NCBI GenBank assembly: GCA_016718385.1
Contig: JADKDK010000001.1
Span: 1-64,000 of the forward strand
DNA: 64,000 nt
DNA from: Gammaproteobacteria bacterium
GTDB lineage: Bacteria; Pseudomonadota; Gammaproteobacteria; Pseudomonadales; UBA5518
Direction: 5' to 3'
In this document: one piece after another, positions 8,454-16,468 of the stretch
How positions within the stretch are numbered: position 1 is the stretch's first letter
Layout of the letters: the number at the start of each line of letters is the position of its first letter
Program-made: the position numbers and the translations under genes
The notes under the pieces: model-generated
Database searches by the model: none
What the model saw: only the letters and a program-made list of their open reading frames with translations
Told to the model about the DNA's origin: nothing

Positions 8454-10376
8454 ATGCGGGGACTCATAAGGGCGGCGATCGCCGCGGCGTCGCTGGCCAG
8501 CGGAGCCGCTTCGGCCGGGGTGCCATTCGGCCAGTTCGTCGCCTTCGGTGCCAGCTACGACGATTCCGGGCAGTTTCCCGACCTCGAGCTGGGTGGCACC
8601 ACGGGGCTGCGCTTCACCAATATCGACCCGGCAACGGGCCTGCGCGGCCTCTCGATGCCGGAATGGCTGGCGCTCGACCTCGGCCTCGGGCGCATGAATC
8701 CCTCGACGCCGCTGCTGGTGTTCGGTGCGCGCACCGATACGGTGGCCACGGACAACCTCAATTTCGCGGTCGGCGGTTACCGCTCGGAGGAGGTCCTCGC
8801 CTCGGTCGTCGGCAACTCGGTGGTTTCCGCCGGGGGCTTTCGCGTCGAACAGCCTGGTTTCCTGGCGCGCGTGGCCTCCGGGGCGCTCGCCGTGGGACCG
8901 GACACGCTCTACTACGCGCTGATTGCGGGAAACGATATCCGCGATGTCGATGACCCTGAGCAGACCGCCGATGTCAGCGCCGCGATCGCTGAGGCGCTGG
9001 TGGATGCCGGCGCGCGCTACATCGTGCTGCCGACGCTGCCGAAGCTGGGCAATTTCTCCGAGGCCGTCAACCTGAGCGCCGACGGCCGCACACAGCTGGC
9101 GGCCGATCGTACCGCAGCGGCCATCGCCTATAACGCGGCCTTCGCAGAGCGGTTGAACGCGATCGACGGCAACTTCATCCGCGTCGACGTGCTGCGCCTG
9201 TTCGACGAGGTGCTGGCCGATCCGGTCGGCTTCGGCTATCCCGCGGATCTCGACCAGGCGCGGGTCTGCTTCAGCGCGGGCGAGGCCGGCGGTATCGACT
9301 GCGTGGAGCCCGCGGGACGCGGCAAGGCGAGTGGCGGCGATCCGGACCAGTTCGTGTTCCAGGACGGGCTGCATCCCACGCAGGCCGCGGCACGCGCCGC
9401 CGCCGACCTGATGGAGTCCGTGATCCGCGCGCCTGGCCTGGCCGCGCTGCTGCCCGAGGCGGTGCTCGCCGACACGCGCGGTTACCTGCGCACCGTAGAG
9501 GAGCACCTCGTGCAGAACCGCTGGACGCAAGGCGCGCAGGCCGCGCAACTGTTCGTCGCGGTACAGGGGCGCGACATCGACATCGCGGATGCGTGGTCCA
9601 CGCCGGCGGCGAGCTCGGATGCGGTGGACCTCACCCTCGGCGCCAGCGCGGGCGTGGGCGAGCGCTGGTTGCTCGGCGCGGCGCTGGGCTCGCAGCAGGG
9701 CGAGACCGACGTCGATGTTGGCGGCTTCGACAGCGCCGGCCTCACCGGCTCGCTGTTCGCCGGCTACCGCTGTGGCGCCTGGTTCGCCGATGCGGTGCTG
9801 AGCGCCGGACGCAGCGAGCTCGACGACATCGAGCGCGCGTTCGATGTTGGCAGCGTGCAGCGGCGGCGCGAGTCGGGTGACACCGATGCGGACATGCTCG
9901 GGCTGCAGGCCACGCTGGGCGTGAACCTGCTCGGCGCGGCGTCGGCCTGGCGTGCCGGTCCCTTCGTGACGCTCGATGCGCTGGAGATCGATGTCGATGC
10001 CTATGCCGAGCGCGGGCTGAGATCCTCGACGATGCGTTTCGACGACATGGAACGCGATTCGCTGCTGGGCAGCGCGGGCGTGTTCGCCAGCTATCCATTG
10101 CGCCTCGGCGCGGCCGACGTGGAGCTCGCGGCGGACCTCGCCTATGCCGGGGAATTCGAGGACGAGCCAGACGATGTGCGGGCGGTGGTGAAGTCGCTGG
10201 ATACGGGGCCGTGGTTCCGCATGCCCGGCTACGCGATCGACGACGACGGCTGGCGGGCGACGCTGGGCGCGAACGCGAGCTGGCCGGGCGGCATGCATCT
10301 CGGGCTGTCGTACCGTTATGCCGACAACGACGTCGAGACGCGCGCCCTGAATCTGTCGGCGGCTTACCGCTTCTGA
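8454..10376 (+). CDS. Autotransporter with GDSL/SGNH esterase passenger (copy 1)
   Basis: A 640-aa protein: signal peptide (residues 1-21, ending GAASAG), an SGNH/GDSL hydrolase passenger (about 25-330) and a C-terminal autotransporter beta-barrel (about 375-640) ending in the typical aromatic residue (LSAAYRF). Block I is FGASYDDSGQFPD with nucleophile Ser; block III Asn lies in LIAGNDIRD; block V is DGLHPTQ with catalytic Asp and His. Family members (EstA, ApeE) are cell-surface esterases or lipases. The ATG at 8454 is preferred over 8427 because GGGGAG lies just upstream and the signal peptide starts there. A close paralogue follows in tandem. Confidence 0.9.
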   Translation: MRGLIRAAIAAASLASGAASAGVPFGQFVAFGASYDDSGQFPDLELGGTTGLRFTNIDPATGLRGLSMPEWLALDLGLGRMNPSTPLLVFGARTDTVATDNLNFAVGGYRSEEVLASVVGNSVVSAGGFRVEQPGFLARVASGALAVGPDTLYYALIAGNDIRDVDDPEQTADVSAAIAEALVDAGARYIVLPTLPKLGNFSEAVNLSADGRTQLAADRTAAAIAYNAAFAERLNAIDGNFIRVDVLRLFDEVLADPVGFGYPADLDQARVCFSAGEAGGIDCVEPAGRGKASGGDPDQFVFQDGLHPTQAAARAAADLMESVIRAPGLAALLPEAVLADTRGYLRTVEEHLVQNRWTQGAQAAQLFVAVQGRDIDIADAWSTPAASSDAVDLTLGASAGVGERWLLGAALGSQQGETDVDVGGFDSAGLTGSLFAGYRCGAWFADAVLSAGRSELDDIERAFDVGSVQRRRESGDTDADMLGLQATLGVNLLGAASAWRAGPFVTLDALEIDVDAYAERGLRSSTMRFDDMERDSLLGSAGVFASYPLRLGAADVELAADLAYAGEFEDEPDDVRAVVKSLDTGPWFRMPGYAIDDDGWRATLGANASWPGGMHLGLSYRYADNDVETRALNLSAAYRF

Positions 10377-10487
10377 GCGGCCCGTTGCGTTGATGCGCGA
10401 CACGTTTCGGTGTCGTGACATCGGTTATGGTGGCGGCGGCGGGCGCTCTAGCAGCGCTTCCGGGGCCTGCACAGGAGTGAACGCAAC

Positions 10488-12515
10488 ATGAACAGGACCA
10501 CGATTCTCCGACGGGCGATCATTGCCGGCATGGGCCTGCTGGCGCTGCCGGCGTACGCCGAGCTGCCCTTCGACCAGCTGATCGTGTTCGGCGCGAGTTA
10601 CGAGGACGTCGGCCAGTTCCCCGATTACGATTTCGTCGCGGAGGCGTTTCCGTCGCTGGTGGCTGCGCCGGGCGCGGGGCTGGACGGCAGCACCGGCTTG
10701 CGCGTGACCAACATCGATCCGGCCACCGGCCGGCGCGGGCAGGTGTGGGTCGAGATGCTCGCGGACGATATAGGCACCGGTCCGCTGGTGCCCTCGACTC
10801 CGCTGTTGTACCCGGGGGCCCGCAGCGATATCCCGGACACCGACAATATCGATTTCGCCTTCGTCACCGCGCGTTCGGCGGAGCTGCTCGAGGCGGTGAC
10901 CGGCACCTCGCGCGTTGCGCACCCGACCGACGCGCTGGTGGCGGCGGATCTCACCGCCAGCAGCGCGGGATTCCTGGAGCGGCTGCAGGCGGGTTCGCTG
11001 AAGATCGGCCCGAACACGCTGTTCGTGATCAACCCGGCCGGCAACGACGTGCGTGATTCCCCGGTCGAAGACCCGACCGCCACCGCCACCGTGGGTGCCG
11101 CGAACACGCTGGAGATCATCCGCCAGCTGGTCGGCGCCGGAGCGCGCACCATCGTGGTCCCCACCTTTGCGCCAGTGGGCCTGCTCCCCGAAAGCACCAA
11201 CCTCAACCCCGACGGCAGCCGCACCGCCAAGGCCGAGGCGCGCGGCATCGGTGCCGCCACCTACAACGCCCTGATGGCCGAGGGACTCCCCGGCGTGGGC
11301 GGCAACATCGTGGTGGGCGACTTCGACACGCTGTTTCGGGAGGTGCTCGCCATGCCCGCGGCCTTCGGCTTCAATGCCGGCATCGACCAGAGCCGCTACT
11401 GCTATTCGGCCAGCGAATGGTCGCTGACCGGCATCGACTGCACCGAGGCGCCGGGGCTGGGCAAATCGAGTGGCGGGAATCCCGATGATTTCATCACCAA
11501 CGACGGCCTGCACCCCACGCAGGCACTGGCGCGCATCTTCGCCGACTACACCGAGTCGGTGCTGCGCGCACCCGGCTTCGTGGCGCTGCTGCCCGAGGCG
11601 GTGCTTGCCGACGCACGCGGCTACCTCAACACGGTGCAGGATCAGCTGGCGCAGAACCGCTGGGGCGGTCGCGCCTTCGAACCGCAGCTGTTCGCGGCAG
11701 TGCAGGGGCGCCGCCTCGACACGGCCGATACGCGGGCCACGCCCGAGGCGAGCTCGGACGCGGCCGACCTCACGATCGGCGGCAGCCTCGGCCTCGGCGG
11801 CGGCTGGTTTGCCGGCGGCGCACTCGGCTCGCAGCAAGGCGATGCCGATATCGGCGACAGCAGCTTCGAAAGCTCGGGGCTGATGGGTTCGCTGTTCGCG
11901 GGCTATCGCTGCGAGGGCTGGTTCGCAGACGCGGTGCTGAGCGCCGGCGAGACGGATCTGGACGATATCGAGCGCGTGTTCGAGGTGGGCACGTGGCAGT
12001 TGCGCCGCGAATCCGGCGACACCCGGGCCGACGTGCTGGGCGTTTCGGGCACGATCGGCGTGAACATGATGGGCGAGGAGTCGGTGTGGCGCTTCGGCCC
12101 GTTCCTCGCGGCCGATTACCTCGACATCGAGGTCGACGGCTACAAGGAAAAATCCGTGAACAGTACCGCGATGGCCTTCGGCGATCTGGCACGCGACTCC
12201 GTCACGGGCAGCGCCGGCGTGTTCGCGAGCTATCCGCTCCGGATCGGGGCGGCAGACCTCGAGTTTCGCGGAGACGTGGCGTGGGTGGAGGAATTCGAGG
12301 ATCGCAGCGACGAGGTGCGCGCCGTCGTGAAGCGCGTGGCCGACGGCGTGTGGTTCCGCATGCCCGGTTACGACATCGACGACGGGGGCCTGCGCGCGGT
12401 GCTCGGCGTGGATGCCGGCTGGCGCAGCGGCCTGCGTCTCGGGCTGTCGTACCGCTACGCCGACAACGACGCCGAGGCGCAGTACCTGAACCTCTCGGCC
12501 AGCTACGCGTTCTGA
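10488..12515 (+). CDS. Autotransporter with GDSL/SGNH esterase passenger (copy 2)
   Basis: A 675-aa paralogue of the preceding gene with the same plan: signal peptide (1-24, ending LPAYA), SGNH passenger with FGASYEDVGQFPD, a block III Asn in VINPAGNDVRD and the catalytic DGLHPTQ, then an autotransporter barrel ending LSASYAF. Long stretches match copy 1, for example the LRAPGFVALLPEAVLADARG region and the barrel strands LGSQQGDADIG and SLFAGYRCEGWFADAVLSAG. The passenger has an insertion near residues 50-65 (EAFPSLVAAPGAGLDG) compared with copy 1. A tandem duplication with divergence is the simplest origin. Confidence 0.9.
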   Translation: MNRTTILRRAIIAGMGLLALPAYAELPFDQLIVFGASYEDVGQFPDYDFVAEAFPSLVAAPGAGLDGSTGLRVTNIDPATGRRGQVWVEMLADDIGTGPLVPSTPLLYPGARSDIPDTDNIDFAFVTARSAELLEAVTGTSRVAHPTDALVAADLTASSAGFLERLQAGSLKIGPNTLFVINPAGNDVRDSPVEDPTATATVGAANTLEIIRQLVGAGARTIVVPTFAPVGLLPESTNLNPDGSRTAKAEARGIGAATYNALMAEGLPGVGGNIVVGDFDTLFREVLAMPAAFGFNAGIDQSRYCYSASEWSLTGIDCTEAPGLGKSSGGNPDDFITNDGLHPTQALARIFADYTESVLRAPGFVALLPEAVLADARGYLNTVQDQLAQNRWGGRAFEPQLFAAVQGRRLDTADTRATPEASSDAADLTIGGSLGLGGGWFAGGALGSQQGDADIGDSSFESSGLMGSLFAGYRCEGWFADAVLSAGETDLDDIERVFEVGTWQLRRESGDTRADVLGVSGTIGVNMMGEESVWRFGPFLAADYLDIEVDGYKEKSVNSTAMAFGDLARDSVTGSAGVFASYPLRIGAADLEFRGDVAWVEEFEDRSDEVRAVVKRVADGVWFRMPGYDIDDGGLRAVLGVDAGWRSGLRLGLSYRYADNDAEAQYLNLSASYAF

Positions 12516-12544
12516 GCTTGCAAACACCCACAGGAGCACACGTT

Positions 12545-13459
12545 ATGCGCATCGGACTGATGATGGGCGCCTCGCGCGCAATCGGCGACGACCTGCCGGG
12601 GATCCTCGCGTTCACGCAGCAGGCCGAGGCGATGGGCTTCGCCCACGTGTGGCTGGCGCACACGATGGGCGTGGATGCGATGACGGCGCTGGCGCTCAGC
12701 GGCGCGCAGACGACGCGCATCCGCATGGGCACCGCCGTGGTGCCCACGTTTCCGCGTCACCCGGTGGCGATGGCGCAGCAGGCGCTGACGGTCGCTGCCG
12801 CCAGCGGCGGGCGTTTCGAGCTCGGCATCGGGCTCTCGCACAAGATGCTGATCGAGGACATGTACGGCATTCCCTACGCGCATCCGGCGGCGCATATGCG
12901 CGAGTACCTCGAGGTGCTGCTGCCGGCGCTGCGCGGCGAGCAGCTGCAGCACAAGGGCGAGCGTTATACCGTGAACATGCGCCTCACGGTGCCCGGCGCC
13001 GCGGCCGTGCCGGTGCTGGTGGCCGCGCTCGGTCCGGTCATGCTCGGGATCGCCGGCGAACTGGCCGACGGCACCATCACCTGGATGACCGGGCCGCGCA
13101 CGCTGGCGCAGCACATCGTGCCGACGTTGAATCGCGCCGCGGCGACGGCCGGGCGCCCCGCGCCGCGCGTGGTGGCGGGCATGCCGATCGTGCTCACCGC
13201 CGACGCGGACGGGGCGCGCAGGAAGATCTCCGAATCGCTCGCGATCTACGGCATGCTCCCGTCCTACCGCGCGATGCTCGATCGCGAAGGCGCCGCGGCG
13301 CCGGGTGATATCGCGATGGTGGGTGACGAGGCCGCGCTGCGCGCGCAGCTCGCGCGCCTGCGCGATGCGGGCGTCACCGATTTCGACGCCACGATCATCG
13401 CGCTGGATGATGGCGCGGTGGCGCGCACGCGCGATTTCCTCGCCACCGAACTCCCGTAG
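12545..13459 (+). CDS. LLM-class flavin-dependent oxidoreductase (F420-type)
   Basis: A 304-aa luciferase-like monooxygenase family enzyme. The N-terminus MRIGLMMGASRAIGDDLPGI, the IRMGTAVVPTFPRHPVAMAQ segment and SGGRFELGIGLSHK are typical of the F420- or FMN-dependent LLM TIGR03564-like branch. Such enzymes act in the cytoplasm on diverse ketones, aldehydes or hydroxylated substrates; the substrate here cannot be read. The ATG at 12545, preceded by AGGAGCAC, was chosen. The TAG stop codon is the first part of a palindromic repeat. Confidence 0.85.
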   Translation: MRIGLMMGASRAIGDDLPGILAFTQQAEAMGFAHVWLAHTMGVDAMTALALSGAQTTRIRMGTAVVPTFPRHPVAMAQQALTVAAASGGRFELGIGLSHKMLIEDMYGIPYAHPAAHMREYLEVLLPALRGEQLQHKGERYTVNMRLTVPGAAAVPVLVAALGPVMLGIAGELADGTITWMTGPRTLAQHIVPTLNRAAATAGRPAPRVVAGMPIVLTADADGARRKISESLAIYGMLPSYRAMLDREGAAAPGDIAMVGDEAALRAQLARLRDAGVTDFDATIIALDDGAVARTRDFLATELP

Positions 13460-13522
13460 GTCCGGATTCATCCGGACATCGCGCCGCAGGAGACAGTTGT
13501 CCGGATGAATCCGGACCTACGG
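13454..13522. repeat. Palindromic GTAGGTCCGG repeat, perfect 25-bp arms
   Basis: Perfect 25-bp inverted repeat: 13454-13478 (CCGTAGGTCCGGATTCATCC then GGACA) and 13498-13522, with a 19-base spacer. Each arm is itself nearly palindromic (TCCGGATTCATCCGGA). It lies between convergent genes and contains the stop codon of both (TAG at 13457-13459 on plus; TAG on minus at 13519-13517). A bidirectional terminator role is possible, though there is no T-tail. Confidence 0.8.
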
Positions 13523-14680
13523 GGTCGAGCGCTCGACGGTGACCGCGGGAAAATCGCGCGCCAGGCCGGCCTGCAGGTAGTCGCGGTAGCGCGACTGCTG
13601 CGCGGCATCGGGATTGAAGACGCTCTCGAAGAAGCTGCGCACCGCCAGCATCGTGATGCGCTGCTGCAGCAACGGGGACATCGCTTCGGGCAGCGGATCC
13701 ATGCGGCACAGGCGGTCTTCCATGTTGCGCAGCACGCCTTCCTCGACGCTGCCGATGCGGTCGTAGAAACCGGTATCACTGTTCGACTGTGGCGTTTTAT
13801 CGCGGATGAAGAAACAGCCGACGCTGTCGGGGTTGGCCATCCAGCGAAACACCGAGCCCTGGTCGGCAAAGCCCGTGTGGGAGGCGCCCGCGAGGCTCAC
13901 CAGCCAGGCGTTGTTCACCCGTTCGAGCACGGGGCGCGCATTCTGCTCGTAGGGCACCATCGCGTCGATGTCGCCCGCGACCATCATGAACGGCAGCGTT
14001 GATTCGGCGAAGAACGCGCGGCCGAACAACTGCAGCGGGCCGGCGATCGATACGGCCGCCTTCACGCGCGGGTCGCGCAGGCGCGGATGGTAGGCGGTGA
14101 GTTCGGTCGTCATGCCGCCGAGCGATGTGCCCGCGATACCGATGCGTGCCGCGTCGATGCGTTGGTGAAAGTCGTTCTCGGGATCGCCGTTCCACGCCAG
14201 CAGCGTGTCGATGAGGAAGCTCACGTCGCCCGGCTGGTTGACCACGTCGAAGACGTTCGCTCCGCCCGGCGCCTTCATCGTGGTGAGCGGGAAATCGGCT
14301 GCGACGACGACGTAGCCATGGCTGGCGAGGTGCCTGGCGAGATAGGCGGGCTCGGCGCTGCTGCTGAAGAAGCCGTGGCTGTAAATGATCAGCGGAAATG
14401 CGTGCGCCGGCATGCTGCGCCCGTCCGTGTCCAGCGGATACCACGCGCGCGCGCGCAGCCTGCGTTCGGGTGCGCCGGGAAAATCGCCGTTGGCGTCTGT
14501 CGGGCGGTTGCTGTCCACCAGTTCGAATTCCCGCATGCCCACGCCCCATGGCGGTTGCGCCAGCAAGGCGGCGCCGGCGCTGCCGGCCGGCAAGGGCGAC
14601 GGTTCAGCCAGCTTCCATGCCAGTGCGAGGCCGCCGGCCAGGATCGCGACGAGCAGCAGGGCGCGTTTGAGGAATTTCAC
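13517..14680 (-). CDS. Alpha/beta hydrolase, dienelactone/PAF-acetylhydrolase-like
   Basis: A 387-aa alpha/beta hydrolase with an N-terminal membrane anchor or signal (VKFLKRALLLVAILAGGLAL). The oxyanion region is LIIYSHGFFSSS, the nucleophile elbow is GTSLGG (Ser), and an acid and a His are plausible in VAGDIDAMVP and GASHTGF. It resembles platelet-activating-factor acetylhydrolase/dienelactone hydrolase proteins exported to the periplasm. The start is a GTG at 14678-14680 that overlaps the TGA of the upstream gene (GTGA), with GGGAG just before. The stop TAG lies inside the palindromic repeat. Confidence 0.82.
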   Translation of the reverse strand: MKFLKRALLLVAILAGGLALAWKLAEPSPLPAGSAGAALLAQPPWGVGMREFELVDSNRPTDANGDFPGAPERRLRARAWYPLDTDGRSMPAHAFPLIIYSHGFFSSSAEPAYLARHLASHGYVVVAADFPLTTMKAPGGANVFDVVNQPGDVSFLIDTLLAWNGDPENDFHQRIDAARIGIAGTSLGGMTTELTAYHPRLRDPRVKAAVSIAGPLQLFGRAFFAESTLPFMMVAGDIDAMVPYEQNARPVLERVNNAWLVSLAGASHTGFADQGSVFRWMANPDSVGCFFIRDKTPQSNSDTGFYDRIGSVEEGVLRNMEDRLCRMDPLPEAMSPLLQQRITMLAVRSFFESVFNPDAAQQSRYRDYLQAGLARDFPAVTVERSTP

Positions 14681-15690
14681 GGCAGTCTCCCGGGATGGAA
14701 CAGTTGATCGAGGCGCCCGTCGATCCAGCTGTGCAGGCGCCAGTCCATGATGAAGCCACAGTGCCCGCCGCGTTCGGTCAGCTCGATCGTGAGCGCGGGC
14801 GGACGCGCGAGGCGCGCGAGATCGGCAGCGGGAATCACCGGATCGTCGCGGCTGGTGATGATGTGGCTGGGCATTGTGAGGCCCGCCAGCCGCTCGCCGG
14901 TGATCGCGTAGGCGTCGAGGTAGCTCGGCGTGTCGGCGAAACCGGTGTAGCGCGGCACGAAGAACTGGTTCATCGCGCCCAGCGAGCGCAGCTGTCGCAG
15001 TTCCTCGCCGTAGCCGTGGTCGGGGAAGTGCAGCAGCTTCTGCAGCAGGGCGTGGCGCCACTTGCGCCTGAAGTACTCGTGGTAGACCGGGCTGCGCTCG
15101 AGCGCTTCCATGGTGCGCGCCGGATCGAGCACGGGGCACACGGCGACCACGCGATCGAGCGCGATGCCGGCGGCGGGCGCGGCGAGCGCGACGCGCAGAG
15201 CGAAATTGCCGCCCAGCGAGAAACCCCCGAGGAACGTGCGCCCGTGCGGGTGCAGCGCGGTGATGCGCCGTACCGCGGCGACGACCTCGGGCAGGCGCGC
15301 GGAGTTGAACAGCTCGCGGTTCAGGTGATGGCTCGGACCGTGATCGCGCAGGTGCAGGCGGAACACCGAGAAGCCGCGCCCGAACAGGTACGTCGCGGCG
15401 CTCAGCAGGTACGCGGAGTCCGCGGTGCCGTGCCAGCCGTGGATCAGTATCGCGAGGCCGCGCTCGGCGCGCGGATGGGGGGAATACACGCCGTGCAGGC
15501 GGATGCCCTCGCCGCAGTCGAGGAGTTCCTCGCGCGCGGCGGCCCGCAGCGCGTGTGCCCGGCGCGAGGTCAGCGCACGGCGCGGACCCGTGCTCGCGAG
15601 GAAGGACTGCAGGTGCGCGTTGCCGAGCCCCCGCGCCGGTCGGAACTCCGGTGCCGCCTCGTCGCAGTTTAAGGGCTGCGCGACAGTCAT
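14677..15690 (-). CDS. YheT-like alpha/beta fold hydrolase
   Basis: A 337-aa cytoplasmic alpha/beta hydrolase of the YheT/UPF0017 type. It begins with the family pattern FRPARGLGNAHLQSFLAS, then LAILIHGWHGTADSAYLL, nucleophile elbow GGFSLGGNFALR (Ser), acid in ITSRDDPVIP and His in ERGGHCGF. Family members are esterases of unknown natural substrate, related to lipid ABHD1/3 hydrolases. Its stop overlaps the GTG start of the next hydrolase, so the two are one transcription unit. Confidence 0.85.
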   Translation of the reverse strand: MTVAQPLNCDEAAPEFRPARGLGNAHLQSFLASTGPRRALTSRRAHALRAAAREELLDCGEGIRLHGVYSPHPRAERGLAILIHGWHGTADSAYLLSAATYLFGRGFSVFRLHLRDHGPSHHLNRELFNSARLPEVVAAVRRITALHPHGRTFLGGFSLGGNFALRVALAAPAAGIALDRVVAVCPVLDPARTMEALERSPVYHEYFRRKWRHALLQKLLHFPDHGYGEELRQLRSLGAMNQFFVPRYTGFADTPSYLDAYAITGERLAGLTMPSHIITSRDDPVIPAADLARLARPPALTIELTERGGHCGFIMDWRLHSWIDGRLDQLFHPGRLP

Positions 15691-15718
15691 GGGTGCGGCG
15701 CGAGTGGAGCAACCGGGC

Positions 15719-16165
15719 TCACGAGCGCTTCGGTCCCGGCCCGAGCACGCCGATGTCGCCGATATGGGCGCGGTTCAACTTGGTGCGGTGCGTCATGCGC
15801 CACGCGTCGCCCTCGCGCTGCCACCTGTCGTGGTATTCGCCGAGCGTCGAGAAGGTGAGCGCGGCCTTGTCGCCGGTGCCCTTGTGCATGTCGCTCACGT
15901 AGCAACTGCTCTGCGCGATATCGCCGTCGATGTCGATCGTCACGTTGCCCAGCAGGTGTTGCGTCGGGCCGCAGTCGTCGAGGAAGGAGCGCATCACGCC
16001 CACGATCGCCTCGCGTCCATGCACCGTGCCCAGGCCCAGGTCGGCCGTGGCGTCGGGGCGCACGATCGCCTCCAGCGCGTGCCAGTCGCGCTGGTCCATG
16101 GCGCGGGCGAAGCGCACCAGGGCGCGGTAGATTTCTCGTTCGGCGAGCAGCATCTCGAGGCTCAT
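15719..16165 (-). CDS. SnoaL/NTF2-like protein
   Basis: A 148-aa SnoaL_4-type protein (MSLEMLLAEREIYRALVRFA, HALEAIVRPDATADLG, a YHDRWQREGDAWRMTHRTK core). The fold is shared by ring-hydroxylating dioxygenase small subunits, scytalone dehydratase and ketosteroid isomerase; no specific reaction can be assigned. The start MSLEML at 16163-16165 is preferred over an upstream in-frame ATG because the extra 32 residues are not family-like. It sits upstream of two hydrolases on the same strand and is divergent from the TonB receptor. Confidence 0.75.
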   Translation of the reverse strand: MSLEMLLAEREIYRALVRFARAMDQRDWHALEAIVRPDATADLGLGTVHGREAIVGVMRSFLDDCGPTQHLLGNVTIDIDGDIAQSSCYVSDMHKGTGDKAALTFSTLGEYHDRWQREGDAWRMTHRTKLNRAHIGDIGVLGPGPKRS

Positions 16166-16468
16166 GCGTACATTCCCGTCGGGCGGTGTGGCCTGCCATG
16201 TTCGTCCGGCGAAGGCCGCGGCGGCAAGGCCGGATTGTGCAGGGCGCATTATTGGCGGCATGCATTAGGGAAAACGCATGTCCGGTGGGTGCTTGGTGCC
16301 CAGGGCCCGGGTCAGCGTGGCGCGGATCGATTCGCGTAACTTTTGCGCACCCGGCGCCCCAATACTTCGTTTGAGGGATGCCGGCAGCCCTTGCCTGCCT
16401 AGACTCCGGCCGGCCAAACCCTGCTCCGCCACGGGTGGCTCGTTACGTTTTTCAATTCAGGGGAATAG

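Noticed and set aside
13454..13522. CRISPR-like repeat
   Set aside because: Units are palindromic and scattered singly between genes; no regular spacers and no cas genes.
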